Source of the DNA: Chloroflexota bacterium
GTDB taxonomy: Bacteria; Chloroflexota; Limnocylindria; Limnocylindrales; CSP1-4
Length of the DNA: 6,811 nt
Reading direction: 5' to 3'
Assembly (NCBI GenBank): GCA_013696945.1
Contig: JACCXQ010000262.1
Span: 1 to 6,811 of the forward strand
A program made the translations under genes and the position numbers. Below are positions 1-6,491 of this stretch, piece by piece. Positions within the stretch are counted from its first letter, which is position 1. Every line of letters begins with the position of its first letter. The notes beneath the pieces were generated by a model. That model ran no database searches and was not told the DNA's origin. It was given only the letters and a program-made list of their open reading frames with translations.

Positions 1-117
1 GTCGACATGACCGTCGAGCTCATCACGCCCATCGCATTGGAGACCGGCCAGCGCTTCGCCATCCGCGAGGGCGGCCGGACCGTCGGTGCCGGCGCCATCA
101 CCCAGATCCTGGCGTAG
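1..117 (+). CDS. tuf: Elongation factor Tu, C-terminal end (partial, 5' cut by window)
   Basis: Reading from base 1 gives 38 residues ending at a TAG stop (115-117). They include [14 protein letters not shown] and [19 protein letters not shown], the standard end of EF-Tu domain III. EF-Tu is the cytoplasmic GTPase that carries aminoacyl-tRNA to the ribosomal A site; the GTPase domain lies upstream of the window. The [13 protein letters not shown] strand is nearly invariant in bacterial EF-Tu. The protein ends ITQILA where many bacteria have VTKIIE or similar, which is within normal variation. Only 5 nt separate the stop from rpsJ, so the two genes are probably cotranscribed, linking the str cluster (rpsL-rpsG-fusA-tuf) to the S10 cluster. 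A second tuf copy elsewhere cannot be excluded. Confidence 0.96.
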   Translation, partial: VDMTVELITPIALETGQRFAIREGGRTVGAGAITQILA

Positions 118-122
118 CGACG

Positions 123-431
123 ATGGCACGGCAGCGCATCCGGATCCGACTCAAGGCATACGACCACCGTCTGCTGGATCAGTCCGCCCTCCAGATCGTG
201 GAGACGGCCCAGCGGACCGGTGCGGACGTGGTCGGCCCGGTGCCGCTGCCGACGCGGATCGAGAAGTTCACCGTCCTGCGCTCACCGTTCATCGACAAGG
301 ACAGCCGGGAGCAGTTCGAGATCCGCACGCACAAGCGGCTCATCGACATCCTCGACCCCTCGTCGAAGACGGTGGACGCTCTGATGCGGATCTCGCTCGC
401 GGCGGGTGTCGACATCGAGATCAAGATGTGA
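123..431 (+). CDS. rpsJ: 30S ribosomal protein S10 (uS10)
   Basis: This 102-residue protein matches the usual S10 length of 100-105. It carries the family core [18 protein letters not shown] (about residues 38-55), then [17 protein letters not shown] (60-76), and ends in VDIEIKM. S10 binds the head of the 30S subunit; in E. coli it also joins NusB in transcription antitermination (NusE). The usual VRSPHV(N/D)K segment reads LRSPFIDK here. The ATG lies 5 nt after the tuf stop, and the preceding bases (CTGGCGTAGCGACG) hold no Shine-Dalgarno sequence, so initiation may rely on ribosomes finishing tuf. Its TGA stop shares its last base with the rplC ATG. No leader precedes the gene, so the E. coli-style L4 control of an S10 leader cannot act at this junction. 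Confidence 0.97.
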   Translation: MARQRIRIRLKAYDHRLLDQSALQIVETAQRTGADVVGPVPLPTRIEKFTVLRSPFIDKDSREQFEIRTHKRLIDILDPSSKTVDALMRISLAAGVDIEIKM

Positions 432-1039
432 TGGGCATCGGCATCATCGGCCGCAAGGTCGGCATGACCCAGGTCTTCGCGGAGGACGGCACGATCGTGC
501 CCGTGTCCGTGGTGGCTGTGGAACCGAACACCGTGACCGCGCTGCGGACAGACGAGCGCGACGGGTACACCGCCGTGCAGGTCGGGGCCGGTCAGGCGCG
601 CAAGCTGACGAAGCCGCGCCTGGGCCAGCTCAAGGGGCTGCCGCGGGTCCGCGACACGCGTGAGTTCCGCATCGACGACGTCTCGGCCTACGAGGTCGGC
701 CAGACCCTCGACGTGACGCTCTTCGAGGCAGGCGAGACGGTCGACGTCACCGGCGTCAGCAAGGGCAAGGGCTTTTCCGGGACCATCAAGCGCCACAACT
801 TCCGCCGCGGACCTGAGACGCACGGCTCCGACTCCCACCGGGCCCCGGGTTCCATCGGCGGCGGGACGACGCCGGGCAAGGTCTTCAAGGGGACGCCTAT
901 GGCAGGCCGGATGGGCAACGATCGCGTCACCGTCAAGAAAGCGACCATCGTTCGCGCTGACGCCGACCGGAACCTGCTGCTCGTGAAGGGGCCGGTGCCC
1001 GGAGCACGCAACGCGCTCGTCATGGTCCGGAAGGCATAG
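431..1039 (+). CDS. rplC: 50S ribosomal protein L3 (uL3)
   Basis: The protein has 202 residues (E. coli: 209). It opens [16 protein letters not shown], the classic L3 start. It then has [19 protein letters not shown] (about 106-124), the branched loop [19 protein letters not shown] (131-149) and [18 protein letters not shown] (151-168). L3 binds 23S rRNA early in 50S assembly, and its long loop reaches toward the peptidyl-transferase centre. The loop lacks the glutamine of the E. coli GQNQTPG segment, the site methylated by PrmB; GGGTTPG is here instead. The same frame stays open upstream to about base 86, but that part is a shadow of rpsJ and the family start fixes the ATG at 431. A GTG directly before it is a weaker alternative. 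The start overlaps the rpsJ stop by 1 nt (TGATG) and no clear Shine-Dalgarno sequence is seen, so translation is probably coupled. Confidence 0.97.
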   Translation: MGIGIIGRKVGMTQVFAEDGTIVPVSVVAVEPNTVTALRTDERDGYTAVQVGAGQARKLTKPRLGQLKGLPRVRDTREFRIDDVSAYEVGQTLDVTLFEAGETVDVTGVSKGKGFSGTIKRHNFRRGPETHGSDSHRAPGSIGGGTTPGKVFKGTPMAGRMGNDRVTVKKATIVRADADRNLLLVKGPVPGARNALVMVRKA

Positions 1040-1041
1040 CG

Positions 1042-1665
1042 ATGCCGACGACGACGCTCTTCACCAAGGCCGGCAAGAAGGCCGGCACGGTCGATCTCCC
1101 GGAGGCGCTCTTCGCCGCGCCGGTGAACGAGGCAGTCATCCACCAGGCGGTCACCGCGCAGCTCGCGGCGCGACGGACCGGCACGGCCGCCACGAAGACC
1201 CGCGGCCAGGTCGCCGGCGGAGGGAAGAAGCCGTATCGCCAGAAGGGCACTGGACGAGCGCGCCAGGGCACGCGCAGCGCGCCTCACTACGCGGGCGGCG
1301 GTGTGGTCTTCGGCCCTCACCCGCGGAGCTACGCCCAGCGCCTGCCCAAGCGGATGAAGCGGCTTGCTCTGGTCGGCGCATTGACCGCGAAGTTCGGCGA
1401 CGGCGCGGTCAAGGTCGTCGAGGATCTCGCCCTGGAACGGATCCGGACGAAGGACCTCGTCGGCTTCCTCTCCGCGCTCGATGCCTCGGGCCGCGTCCTG
1501 GTCGTCGCCGCCGGTGCCGACGAGATGCTCGAGCTGTCGGCCCGCAACCTGCCCGGCGTGGACATCATCCGCGCGGACTCGCTGAACGTGGTCGACATCC
1601 TCAACGCTGATGTGCTCCTGATCATGCAGCCCTCGCTGCCCACGATGGCGGAGGTGTACGCGTGA
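1042..1665 (+). CDS. rplD: 50S ribosomal protein L4 (uL4)
   Basis: The protein has 207 residues (E. coli: 201). The diagnostic extended loop spans about residues 45-100, with [33 protein letters not shown] and [13 protein letters not shown]. The Rossmann-like globular part follows, with [21 protein letters not shown] and ending [18 protein letters not shown]. The loop lines the peptide exit tunnel at its narrowest point together with L22; changes around [12 protein letters not shown] affect macrolide response in other bacteria. In E. coli L4 also represses the S10 operon through its leader, but no such leader exists in this window. A CGGAAGG Shine-Dalgarno sequence (1028-1034) lies 7 nt before the ATG. 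The gene starts 2 nt after rplC and its last 4 nt (GTGA) overlap rplW. Confidence 0.97.
   Translation: MPTTTLFTKAGKKAGTVDLPEALFAAPVNEAVIHQAVTAQLAARRTGTAATKTRGQVAGGGKKPYRQKGTGRARQGTRSAPHYAGGGVVFGPHPRSYAQRLPKRMKRLALVGALTAKFGDGAVKVVEDLALERIRTKDLVGFLSALDASGRVLVVAAGADEMLELSARNLPGVDIIRADSLNVVDILNADVLLIMQPSLPTMAEVYA
1650..1655 (+). promoter_or_regulatory. Shine-Dalgarno for rplW (supports GTG start)
   Basis: GGAGGT lies inside the last codons of rplD, 6 nt before the GTG at 1662. This spacing supports a GTG start overlapping the rplD stop as GTGA. Confidence 0.75.
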
Positions 1666-1964
1666 CCCTCGAAGCGTCCCAGATCGTCCTGCGTCCGGTC
1701 ATCAGTGAGAAGTCGATGGACCAGACGCAGCGCAGCAAGTACACCTTCGCCGTCCACGATGACGCGAACAAGCTCCAGATCAAGGAGGCCGTCGAGACGC
1801 TCTTCAAGGTCACTGTGCTCGATGTGAACGTCCTGACCACGAAGGTCAAGGAGAAGAGCCGCAACCGCAAGCGGGGCCGTCAGCGCGGCTGGACGTCGCC
1901 CTGGAAGAAGGCGATCGTGACCGTCGGACCGAACGACAAGATCGAATTCTTCGAGGGGGTCTAG
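1662..1964 (+). CDS. rplW: 50S ribosomal protein L23 (uL23)
   Basis: The protein has 100 residues, the typical L23 size. It begins with the family motif IVLRPVISEKSMDQ (about 8-21), then KYTFAVHDDANKLQIKEAVE (26-45), LFKVTVLDVNVL and a basic tip KEKSRNRKRGRQRGW (63-77), closing with TVGPNDKIEFFEGV. L23 sits at the tunnel exit and is the docking platform for trigger factor and SRP. The acidic residue of VISEK used for trigger factor docking in E. coli (E18) is present as E16. The start is GTG, overlapping the rplD stop by 4 nt with a strong GGAGGT upstream. The stop is 3 nt before rplB. Confidence 0.97.
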   Translation: MTLEASQIVLRPVISEKSMDQTQRSKYTFAVHDDANKLQIKEAVETLFKVTVLDVNVLTTKVKEKSRNRKRGRQRGWTSPWKKAIVTVGPNDKIEFFEGV

Positions 1965-1967
1965 CCG

Positions 1968-2798
1968 ATGCCATTGCGCGACTACAAGGCGACCTCCCCC
2001 GGTCGGCGGTTCATGACCCGCTCGACCTTCGAGGAGATCACCACCGACAAGCCTCACAAGCCGCTGCTCGAGCCGTTGAAGGGCCAGGGCGGCCGCAACT
2101 CCCAGGGACGCATGACCGTGCGGCACCGAGGCGGCGGCCACAAGCAGGCCTATCGCCGGATCGACTTCCGCCGCGACAAGTGGGACGTCCCGGCGCGCCT
2201 CGCGACGATCGAATACGACCCGAACCGCTCGGCACGGATCGGGCTGCTCCACTACCGCGACGGCGAGAAGCGCTACATCCTGGTGCCCAACGGGCTGCGC
2301 GTCGGAGACACCGTGGTCGCCGGCACGAACGTCGAGGCGCGCGTGGGCAATGCGCTGCCGCTTTCGCGGATCCCGCTCGGCACGCAGCTCCACAACATCG
2401 AGCTGGTCCCCGGCAAGGGCGGGCAGATCGTCCGGTCGGCAGGCACCTCGGCCCAGCTCCTCGCCAAGGAGGGCGATGCGGCGCAGGTCCGCCTGCCCTC
2501 GGGCGAGGTCCGCCGCATCGACATGCGCTGCATGGCGACGGTCGGGCAGGTCGGCAATCTCGACCACGAGAACCAGAACCTGGGCAAGGCGGGACGCGCC
2601 CGCCATCTCGGCAAGCGTCCGGAGGTGCGCGGCGTGGTGATGAACCCGCGCGACCATCCCCACGGCGGCGGGGAGGGCAAGTCGCCCACCGGTATGCCGC
2701 CGAAGACACCCTGGGGCCAGCCGGCCATGGGGCATCGGACCAGACGCAACAAGACGAGCGGGAGGGTCATCGTCCGATCCCGCCACCGCAAGAGCTAG
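1968..2798 (+). CDS. rplB: 50S ribosomal protein L2 (uL2)
   Basis: The protein has 276 residues (E. coli: 273). N-terminal features are [14 protein letters not shown] (4-17) and [19 protein letters not shown] (42-60). The OB and SH3-like core follows, with [14 protein letters not shown] and [19 protein letters not shown]. The C-terminal signature is [20 protein letters not shown] (223-242), then [15 protein letters not shown]230 in DHPHGGGEG matches the histidine (E. coli H229) implicated in peptidyl-transferase activity. L2 bridges the subunits and is needed for 50S assembly. MNPRDHP, where E. coli has MNPVDHP, resembles Chloroflexota-type L2 as I recall it. A GAGGGGGT Shine-Dalgarno sequence (1953-1960) precedes the ATG by 7 nt, within the end of rplW. 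The 15-nt gap after this gene is the longest in the window. Confidence 0.98.
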   Translation: MPLRDYKATSPGRRFMTRSTFEEITTDKPHKPLLEPLKGQGGRNSQGRMTVRHRGGGHKQAYRRIDFRRDKWDVPARLATIEYDPNRSARIGLLHYRDGEKRYILVPNGLRVGDTVVAGTNVEARVGNALPLSRIPLGTQLHNIELVPGKGGQIVRSAGTSAQLLAKEGDAAQVRLPSGEVRRIDMRCMATVGQVGNLDHENQNLGKAGRARHLGKRPEVRGVVMNPRDHPHGGGEGKSPTGMPPKTPWGQPAMGHRTRRNKTSGRVIVRSRHRKS

Positions 2799-2800
2799 GC

Positions 2801-2808
2801 GAGGAGGT
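2801..2808 (+). promoter_or_regulatory. Strong Shine-Dalgarno for rpsS
   Basis: GAGGAGGT lies 5 nt before the ATG at 2814, inside the 15-nt rplB-rpsS gap. It is among the best matches to the anti-Shine-Dalgarno sequence in the window and fixes the rpsS start. Confidence 0.8.
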
Positions 2809-2813
2809 CGGAT

Positions 2814-3098
2814 ATGTCTCGCTCCCTCAAGAAGGGACCGTTCGTCGAGGCGCGACTCCTCGGTCGCATCCAGACGATGAATAGCAAGAACGAGAAGAAG
2901 GTGCTCAAGACCTGGTCGCGGGCGAGCGTCATCTTCCCGGACTTCATCGGCCACACGGTGGCCGTCTACAACGGCAGGAAGCACATCCCGGTCTATGTGA
3001 CCGAGAACATGGTCGGCCACCGACTCGGCGAGTTCGCCCCTACCCGCACTTTCCGCGGGCACGGCAAGCACACCGAGCGTTCGCTGGCCCTGAAGTAG
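2814..3098 (+). CDS. rpsS: 30S ribosomal protein S19 (uS19)
   Basis: The protein has 94 residues, the normal length for S19. It begins [16 protein letters not shown] (1-16). It contains [23 protein letters not shown] in the middle (about 32-54), then [25 protein letters not shown] and ends [14 protein letters not shown]19 binds the 30S head with S13 and contacts A-site tRNA and the L5 intersubunit bridge. Every segment matches the family, with no insertion or loss. It follows rplB in the canonical order and is separated from rplV by 10 nt. Confidence 0.98.
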   Translation: MSRSLKKGPFVEARLLGRIQTMNSKNEKKVLKTWSRASVIFPDFIGHTVAVYNGRKHIPVYVTENMVGHRLGEFAPTRTFRGHGKHTERSLALK

Positions 3099-3101
3099 GA
3101 G
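3097..3101 (+). promoter_or_regulatory. Shine-Dalgarno for rplV (decides TTG start)
   Basis: AGGAG overlaps the rpsS stop codon and lies 7 nt before the TTG at 3109. Because the L22 N-terminus begins exactly at this TTG and the in-frame stretch before it is very short, the site supports TTG as the true start. Confidence 0.7.
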
Positions 3102-3108
3102 CCGCCAG

Positions 3109-3450
3109 TTGCGAGTCTCCGCCACGGCCAAGTACATCCGCCGCTCGACGCGCAAGACGCGCCTCGTGACCCAGGCGATCGTCGGCAAGCCGGTCGCCGA
3201 GGCGGCCGCGCTGCTCCGGTTCATGCCGCAGGGCGCCGCGAAGGACGTGGCCAAGGTGCTGAAGAGCGCCTCGGCCAACGCCGAGAACAACCATGACCTC
3301 TCGCTCGAGGATCTGGTGGTCGTCCAGGCGACCGCAGACGAAGGACCGACGATGAAACGATTCAGGGAGCGCGCCCAGGGCCGTGCATTCCCCATCCACA
3401 AGCCGATGACCCATGTGACCGTCGTGGTCGAGAACAGGGAGGCCCGCTGA
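3109..3450 (+). CDS. rplV: 50S ribosomal protein L22 (uL22), TTG start
   Basis: The protein has 113 residues (E. coli: 110). [19 protein letters not shown] (2-20) aligns with the family start usually written as VRAxARYVRISPRKx[22 protein letters not shown] (53-71) and the tunnel hairpin [20 protein letters not shown] (72-91), then [16 protein letters not shown], complete it. The hairpin lines the exit tunnel opposite L4 and is the known place of macrolide-resistance changes in other species; no deletion is evident. The start codon is TTG, which is uncommon, but the next possible start (ATG at 3223) would remove a third of the protein. The stop shares one base with the rpsC ATG (TGATG). Confidence 0.96.
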   Translation: MRVSATAKYIRRSTRKTRLVTQAIVGKPVAEAAALLRFMPQGAAKDVAKVLKSASANAENNHDLSLEDLVVVQATADEGPTMKRFRERAQGRAFPIHKPMTHVTVVVENREAR

Positions 3451-4121
3451 TGGGGCACAAGGTCCATCCCTACGGCTTCCGCCTGGGCGTCTCCCGCACG
3501 TGGAACGCCAAGTGGTACGCCGACCGCGACTACACGGCGCTCCTCACGGAGGACATGACGATCCGCCGCCTGATGACCCGCCGCCTCGCCAACGCGAGTG
3601 TCAGCATGGTCGAGATCGAGCGCGGCATCAACCACGTCACCGTCACCGTCCATACCGCCAAGCCGGGCATCGTCATCGGCAAGGGCGGCGCGAACGTCGA
3701 GGCGCTGCGCCAGCAGATCGGTCGGCTGACCACGCGGAAGGTCAAGCTCGAGATCAAGGAGATCCGACAGCCCGAGCTCGACGCGGTCCTCGTCGCCACG
3801 AACATCGCGCAGCAGCTCACCCGGCGCATCGCGTTCAGGAAGGCCATCAAGCAGGCCATCCAGAGGACCATGAAGGCCGGTGCGAAGGGCGTGAAGATCC
3901 AGGTCTCAGGACGCCTCGGCGGGTCGGAGATGGCACGCCGCGAGTGGGACAAGGAAGGCCGCATCCCGCTCGGCACGCTCCGCGCGGACATCAGTTACGG
4001 GCAGGTCCACGCTCACACCACCTACGGCCGCATCGGCGTCAAGGTGTGGGTCTACCGGGGCGACATCATGCCCGAGCGGCAGGCGCCGCACGAGCAGGTC
4101 GCGGCCGCGGGAGGGGCGTAG
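3450..4121 (+). CDS. rpsC: 30S ribosomal protein S3 (uS3)
   Basis: The protein has 223 residues (E. coli: 233). It opens [20 protein letters not shown] (1-20). The KH domain holds the GxxG loop as [15 protein letters not shown] (73-87). The C-terminal domain has [20 protein letters not shown] (146-165) and [22 protein letters not shown] (177-198). S3 forms the mRNA entry tunnel with S4 and S5. The helix RKAIKQAIQ (130-138) keeps the basic positions tied to mRNA helicase activity in E. coli (R131/R132/K135 there). The tail is short, ending [16 protein letters not shown]. An AGGGAGG Shine-Dalgarno sequence (3436-3442) lies 7 nt upstream, inside rplV. Confidence 0.98.
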   Translation: MGHKVHPYGFRLGVSRTWNAKWYADRDYTALLTEDMTIRRLMTRRLANASVSMVEIERGINHVTVTVHTAKPGIVIGKGGANVEALRQQIGRLTTRKVKLEIKEIRQPELDAVLVATNIAQQLTRRIAFRKAIKQAIQRTMKAGAKGVKIQVSGRLGGSEMARREWDKEGRIPLGTLRADISYGQVHAHTTYGRIGVKVWVYRGDIMPERQAPHEQVAAAGGA

Positions 4122-4123
4122 CC

Positions 4124-4552
4124 ATGCTGATGCCCCGCCGGGTCAAGCACCGCAAGGTCATGCGCGGACGGATGAGCGGCATGGCCAAGGGCGGCAGCTC
4201 GATCGCCTTCGGCGATTTCGGGATGATGACCGAGGAGCCGGCCTGGATCACCAGCCGCCAGATCGAGGCGGCTCGACGCGCCATGACCCGTCACGTCAAG
4301 CGCGGAGGCAAGATCTGGATCCGGATCTTCCCGGACAAGCCGGTCACCAAGAAGCCCGCCGAGGTCCGGATGGGCTCGGGCAAGGGCGCGCCGGACCATT
4401 GGGTGGCCGTCGTCCGGCCCGGCCGGATCCTTTTCGAGATGTCGGGCGTACCGGAGGCCGAGGCGGCCGAAGCGATGCGCCTCGCCAGCCACAAGCTCCC
4501 GGTCGATGTGAAGTTCGTGGTGCGGGAAGGAGCTGGCGATGGACATCGCTAA
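4124..4552 (+). CDS. rplP: 50S ribosomal protein L16 (uL16)
   Basis: The protein has 142 residues (E. coli: 136). It begins [20 protein letters not shown] (1-20), then [20 protein letters not shown] (33-52) and [20 protein letters not shown] (63-82). The signature [20 protein letters not shown] (84-103) follows, then ILFEMSGV. L16 organizes the A-site tRNA and L27 region of the 50S subunit and joins late in assembly. The arginine of VRMG corresponds to the E. coli residue hydroxylated by RoxA/YcfD and is conserved. A longer open frame upstream is a shadow of rpsC. GGGAGGGG (4109-4116), 7 nt before the ATG at 4124, fixes the start; ATG 4130 is a less likely alternative. The last 14 nt overlap rpmC. 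Confidence 0.97.
   Translation: MLMPRRVKHRKVMRGRMSGMAKGGSSIAFGDFGMMTEEPAWITSRQIEAARRAMTRHVKRGGKIWIRIFPDKPVTKKPAEVRMGSGKGAPDHWVAVVRPGRILFEMSGVPEAEAAEAMRLASHKLPVDVKFVVREGAGDGHR
4527..4532 (+). promoter_or_regulatory. Shine-Dalgarno for rpmC, inside rplP
   Basis: AAGGAG (within GGGAAGGAG) lies 6 nt before the rpmC ATG at 4539. It supports a start 14 nt before the end of rplP, giving the longest overlap in the window. Confidence 0.75.
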
Positions 4553-4778
4553 GGTGCGTTCACTGACCGACCAGGAGGTCCTTGACGAGCTCACGGCCGC
4601 GCGTCGTCAGCTCTACGACCTGCGATTCCAGCTGGCCACCCGCCAGCTCACCGACTATGGCCAGATCTCCCAGACGAGGCGCACCATCGCTCGCCTGCTC
4701 ACGGTCCAGACGGAGCGCCAGCGCGCCGTCGATGCCGGGGCCAGCGGCGTGCCCGTGGGAGTCGGAGGGACACGATGA
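4539..4778 (+). CDS. rpmC: 50S ribosomal protein L29 (uL29)
   Basis: The protein has 79 residues; L29 is usually 60-70. It is a two-helix hairpin protein. The first helix holds [20 protein letters not shown] (6-25), then the signature [20 protein letters not shown] (26-45), and the second helix [17 protein letters not shown] (47-63). L29 sits beside L23 at the tunnel exit. About 15 residues follow the second helix, rich in Gly and Val ([13 protein letters not shown]), with no recognisable motif. That tail carries the GGAGGGA Shine-Dalgarno sequence of rpsQ (4764-4770), so part of its sequence may be shaped by the need for that site. The start overlaps rplP by 14 nt and the end overlaps rpsQ by 4 nt (ATGA). 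Confidence 0.96.
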   Translation: MDIAKVRSLTDQEVLDELTAARRQLYDLRFQLATRQLTDYGQISQTRRTIARLLTVQTERQRAVDAGASGVPVGVGGTR

Positions 4779-5182
4779 GCGCCGTCGAGATCGGCACCAA
4801 GGCGAAGCGGAAGGCGAAGGTCGGCCGGGTCGTCTCTGACAAGATGGACAAGACGATCGTCGTCTCGGTGGAGCGTCTCTCACGCCACCGGCTCTACAAG
4901 CGCGTCATCCGCCTGACGACGAAGTTCAAGGCCCATGACGAGCGTAACGAGGCCCACCTGGGTGACACGGTCCGCATCGTCGAATCTCGACCGCTGAGCG
5001 CGACGAAGCGTTGGCGGCTCGTCGAGATCGTCCAGCGAGCGGGCGAGGGCTCGGGTGAGGCCGTCGCGGGTGAGGAGCAGGCCACGACCGACGCGATCCA
5101 CATGGCCGCTCATCCCGGTCGCGTCGACGCGACCGAGGGCGAGACGGCAGACGAGACAGCCGCGGAGGGAGCGCGGGCATGA
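4775..5182 (+). CDS. rpsQ: 30S ribosomal protein S17 (uS17) with acidic C-terminal extension
   Basis: The protein has 135 residues; bacterial S17 is usually about 80-105. The OB-fold core spans about residues 12-88, with [20 protein letters not shown] (15-34), [19 protein letters not shown] (38-56), [20 protein letters not shown] (62-81) and LVEIVQRAG. These segments match S17, which binds 16S rRNA helices early in 30S body assembly. Residues 89-135 form an extra tail rich in Glu, Asp, Ala, Gly and Thr (about eleven acidic residues against two arginines and no lysine), with no domain I recognise. Such an acidic tail is unlikely to bind rRNA and is probably disordered. The frame is clean, with the stop at 5180-5182. 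ATGA overlaps join it to rpmC and rplN. In E. coli the S10 operon ends at this gene; here it does not. Confidence 0.95.
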   Translation: MSAVEIGTKAKRKAKVGRVVSDKMDKTIVVSVERLSRHRLYKRVIRLTTKFKAHDERNEAHLGDTVRIVESRPLSATKRWRLVEIVQRAGEGSGEAVAGEEQATTDAIHMAAHPGRVDATEGETADETAAEGARA

Positions 5183-5547
5183 TCCAAGCGAGCAGCCGGC
5201 TGAAGGTGGCCGACAACACGGGCGCCCGGACGATCGAGTGCATCCGGATCATCGGTCGCTCACAGAAGAGGACGGCTGGAGTAGGCGACGTCATCGTGGC
5301 GAGCGTCAAGCAGGCCATCCCGAACGCCGCGGTCAAGAAGGGCGACGTGGTCCGCGCCGTCGTGGTGCGCACGAACAAGGAGTTCGGCCGGCCCGATGGC
5401 AGCTACATCCGCTTCGACGAGAACGCCGCCGTGCTCATCAACAACCAGGGCAATCCGCGCGGCACACGCATCTTCGGGCCAGTTGCGCGCGAGCTGCGCG
5501 ATCGTAACTTCATGAAGATCGTGTCGCTCGCTCCGGAGGTGCTCTGA
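5179..5547 (+). CDS. rplN: 50S ribosomal protein L14 (uL14)
   Basis: The protein has 122 residues, exactly the usual length. It starts [20 protein letters not shown] (1-20), then [20 protein letters not shown] (36-55) and [11 protein letters not shown]. The signature block is [17 protein letters not shown], then [21 protein letters not shown]14 lies on the 50S interface near L3 and L19, contacts 16S helix 14, and is the binding surface of the silencing factor RsfS. The ATG overlaps the rpsQ stop (ATGA), with GGAGGGA (5164-5170) 8 nt upstream. This is the first gene of the spc operon in E. coli; here it is joined to the S10 genes without a break. Confidence 0.98.
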   Translation: MIQASSRLKVADNTGARTIECIRIIGRSQKRTAGVGDVIVASVKQAIPNAAVKKGDVVRAVVVRTNKEFGRPDGSYIRFDENAAVLINNQGNPRGTRIFGPVARELRDRNFMKIVSLAPEVL

Positions 5548-5942
5548 TGGCGCGCGCCACACCGGAGCCGCGCGCTACCCGCGTGGTCGACATCCGGCGC
5601 GGCGATGAAGTGCTGATCCTGACCGGCAAGGACGCCGGGAAACGCGGCACCGTCGAGCGCATGGCGAACCCGGATCGCGTCGTGGTCGAGGGGCTCAACC
5701 TCGCCAAGCGTCACACCAAGCCGCGGCCGCGCCAGGGCCGCACCGAACGCCAGCCGCGCATCCAGCAGGGCGGCATCCTCGAGATCGCGCGCCCGCTGCA
5801 TCTCAGCAACGTCATGCTCGTCTGCCCATCGTGCCATCGGCCCACACGCGTGCGGCACGATCAGGCCGCGGACGGACGCAGCGTTCGCGTCTGCCGCCAT
5901 TGTGGTGAGGCGCTCACCCGGATCGAGAAGGGCAAGTCGTGA
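5547..5942 (+). CDS. rplX: 50S ribosomal protein L24 (uL24) with zinc ribbon
   Basis: The protein has 131 residues; L24 is typically 100-110. A KOW/SH3-like domain lies at about 17-50: [20 protein letters not shown], then [16 protein letters not shown]. The middle part [18 protein letters not shown] leads into a ribbon with CPSC (C93, C96) and CRHC (C116, C119), enclosing RPTRVR. Spacing and context suit a zinc-binding ribbon, as in Thermus-type L24; in E. coli and many others the equivalent cysteines are lost. L24 starts 50S assembly by binding the 5' domain of 23S rRNA. The N-terminus [16 protein letters not shown] is some ten residues longer than usual. The ATG is supported by GGAGGT (5535-5540), 6 nt upstream in rplN. 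It overlaps rplN by 1 nt and rplE by 4 nt. Confidence 0.96.
   Translation: MARATPEPRATRVVDIRRGDEVLILTGKDAGKRGTVERMANPDRVVVEGLNLAKRHTKPRPRQGRTERQPRIQQGGILEIARPLHLSNVMLVCPSCHRPTRVRHDQAADGRSVRVCRHCGEALTRIEKGKS
5928..5932 (+). promoter_or_regulatory. Shine-Dalgarno for rplE (supports GTG start)
   Basis: AAGGG (within GAGAAGGG) lies 6 nt before the GTG at 5939, inside the last codons of rplX. It supports the GTG start that overlaps the rplX stop as GTGA. Confidence 0.6.
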
Positions 5943-6478
5943 GCGAGCTTCTCGAGCGGTACGTCTCGGAGGTGGTGCCTGCGCTCCGGAAGGAGTTCGG
6001 CTACGCCAACCCGATGCAGGTCCCGCGGCTGACCAAGATCGTCATCAACATCGGGCTCGGCGAGGCGCTCCAGAACGCCAAGGCGATGGACGCCGCGGTC
6101 GGTGACCTGACCATCATCACGGGCCAGAAGCCGATCGTCACCCGCGCAAAGCGGTCGATCGCGCAGTTCAGGCTGCGGACCGGCAACGCCATCGGGCTGA
6201 AGGTCACGCTCCGCGGCGAGCGGATGTGGGACTTCCTGGAACGATTGACACGCCTCGCGCTCCCTCGGATCCGCGATTTCCGAGGCGTGCCGACGCGCTC
6301 CTTCGACGGGCGCGGCAATTACTCCCTCGGGTTGCGGGAGCAGCTCGCCTTCCCCGAGATCGACTACGACAAGGTGGACCGGCTGCGCGGGCTCGAGGTG
6401 AGCATCGTCACGACGGCCGCCACGGACGAGGAATCGAAGAGGCTGCTTCAACTCCTCGGCATGCCCTTCGCCAGCTAG
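5939..6478 (+). CDS. rplE: 50S ribosomal protein L5 (uL5)
   Basis: The protein has 179 residues, identical to the common bacterial length. It begins [20 protein letters not shown] (2-21). The L5 signature is [16 protein letters not shown] (28-43), followed by [20 protein letters not shown] (57-76) and [18 protein letters not shown] (86-103). The C-terminal half has [20 protein letters not shown] (114-133) and ends [17 protein letters not shown]5 forms the central protuberance with 5S rRNA and L18, and contacts P-site tRNA and S13. The start codon is GTG within GTGA, overlapping rplX by 4 nt. A 13-nt gap follows before rpsZ. Confidence 0.98.
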   Translation: MSELLERYVSEVVPALRKEFGYANPMQVPRLTKIVINIGLGEALQNAKAMDAAVGDLTIITGQKPIVTRAKRSIAQFRLRTGNAIGLKVTLRGERMWDFLERLTRLALPRIRDFRGVPTRSFDGRGNYSLGLREQLAFPEIDYDKVDRLRGLEVSIVTTAATDEESKRLLQLLGMPFAS

Positions 6479-6485
6479 GGAGGAG
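6479..6485 (+). promoter_or_regulatory. Shine-Dalgarno for rpsZ (supports GTG start)
   Basis: GGAGGAG directly follows the rplE stop and lies 6 nt before the GTG at 6492. The strong match supports GTG as the start of the small S14 gene. Confidence 0.8.
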
Positions 6486-6491
6486 AACGAC

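Noticed and set aside
1..6. GTCGAC (SalI-type palindrome) at the exact window start, as a possible cloning junction
   Set aside because: It encodes Val-Asp in frame with normal EF-Tu sequence leading to MTVELI, so it fits native tuf.
86..430. Upstream extension of the L3 frame with an ATG at 86
   Set aside because: The stretch runs through the end of tuf and all of rpsJ in another frame. L3 proteins begin at [18 protein letters not shown] sequence, which starts at 431.
179..838. 219-codon open frame on the - strand opposite rpsJ and rplC
   Set aside because: It is fully antisense to two confident genes and has the shadow-frame composition expected from high GC. No domain is recognisable.
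2799..2813. Possible terminator or promoter in the longest gap (rplB-rpsS)
   Set aside because: The gap has only 15 nt and consists of the rpsS Shine-Dalgarno sequence with flanking bases. No hairpin with a T-run and no promoter elements are seen there.
1329..3653. Open frame of 774 codons on the - strand, antisense to rplD through rpsC
   Set aside because: It is antisense to six clear ribosomal protein genes. In high-GC DNA with G/C-rich third positions, stop codons are rare in such frames. Its translation has long low-complexity runs of Arg, Ala, Leu, Val and Asp and no recognisable domain.
3500..4123. Upstream extension of the L16 frame through rpsC
   Set aside because: It shadows rpsC in another frame and has a repetitive Arg/His/Pro composition. 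The family start and a good Shine-Dalgarno sequence place L16 at 4124.
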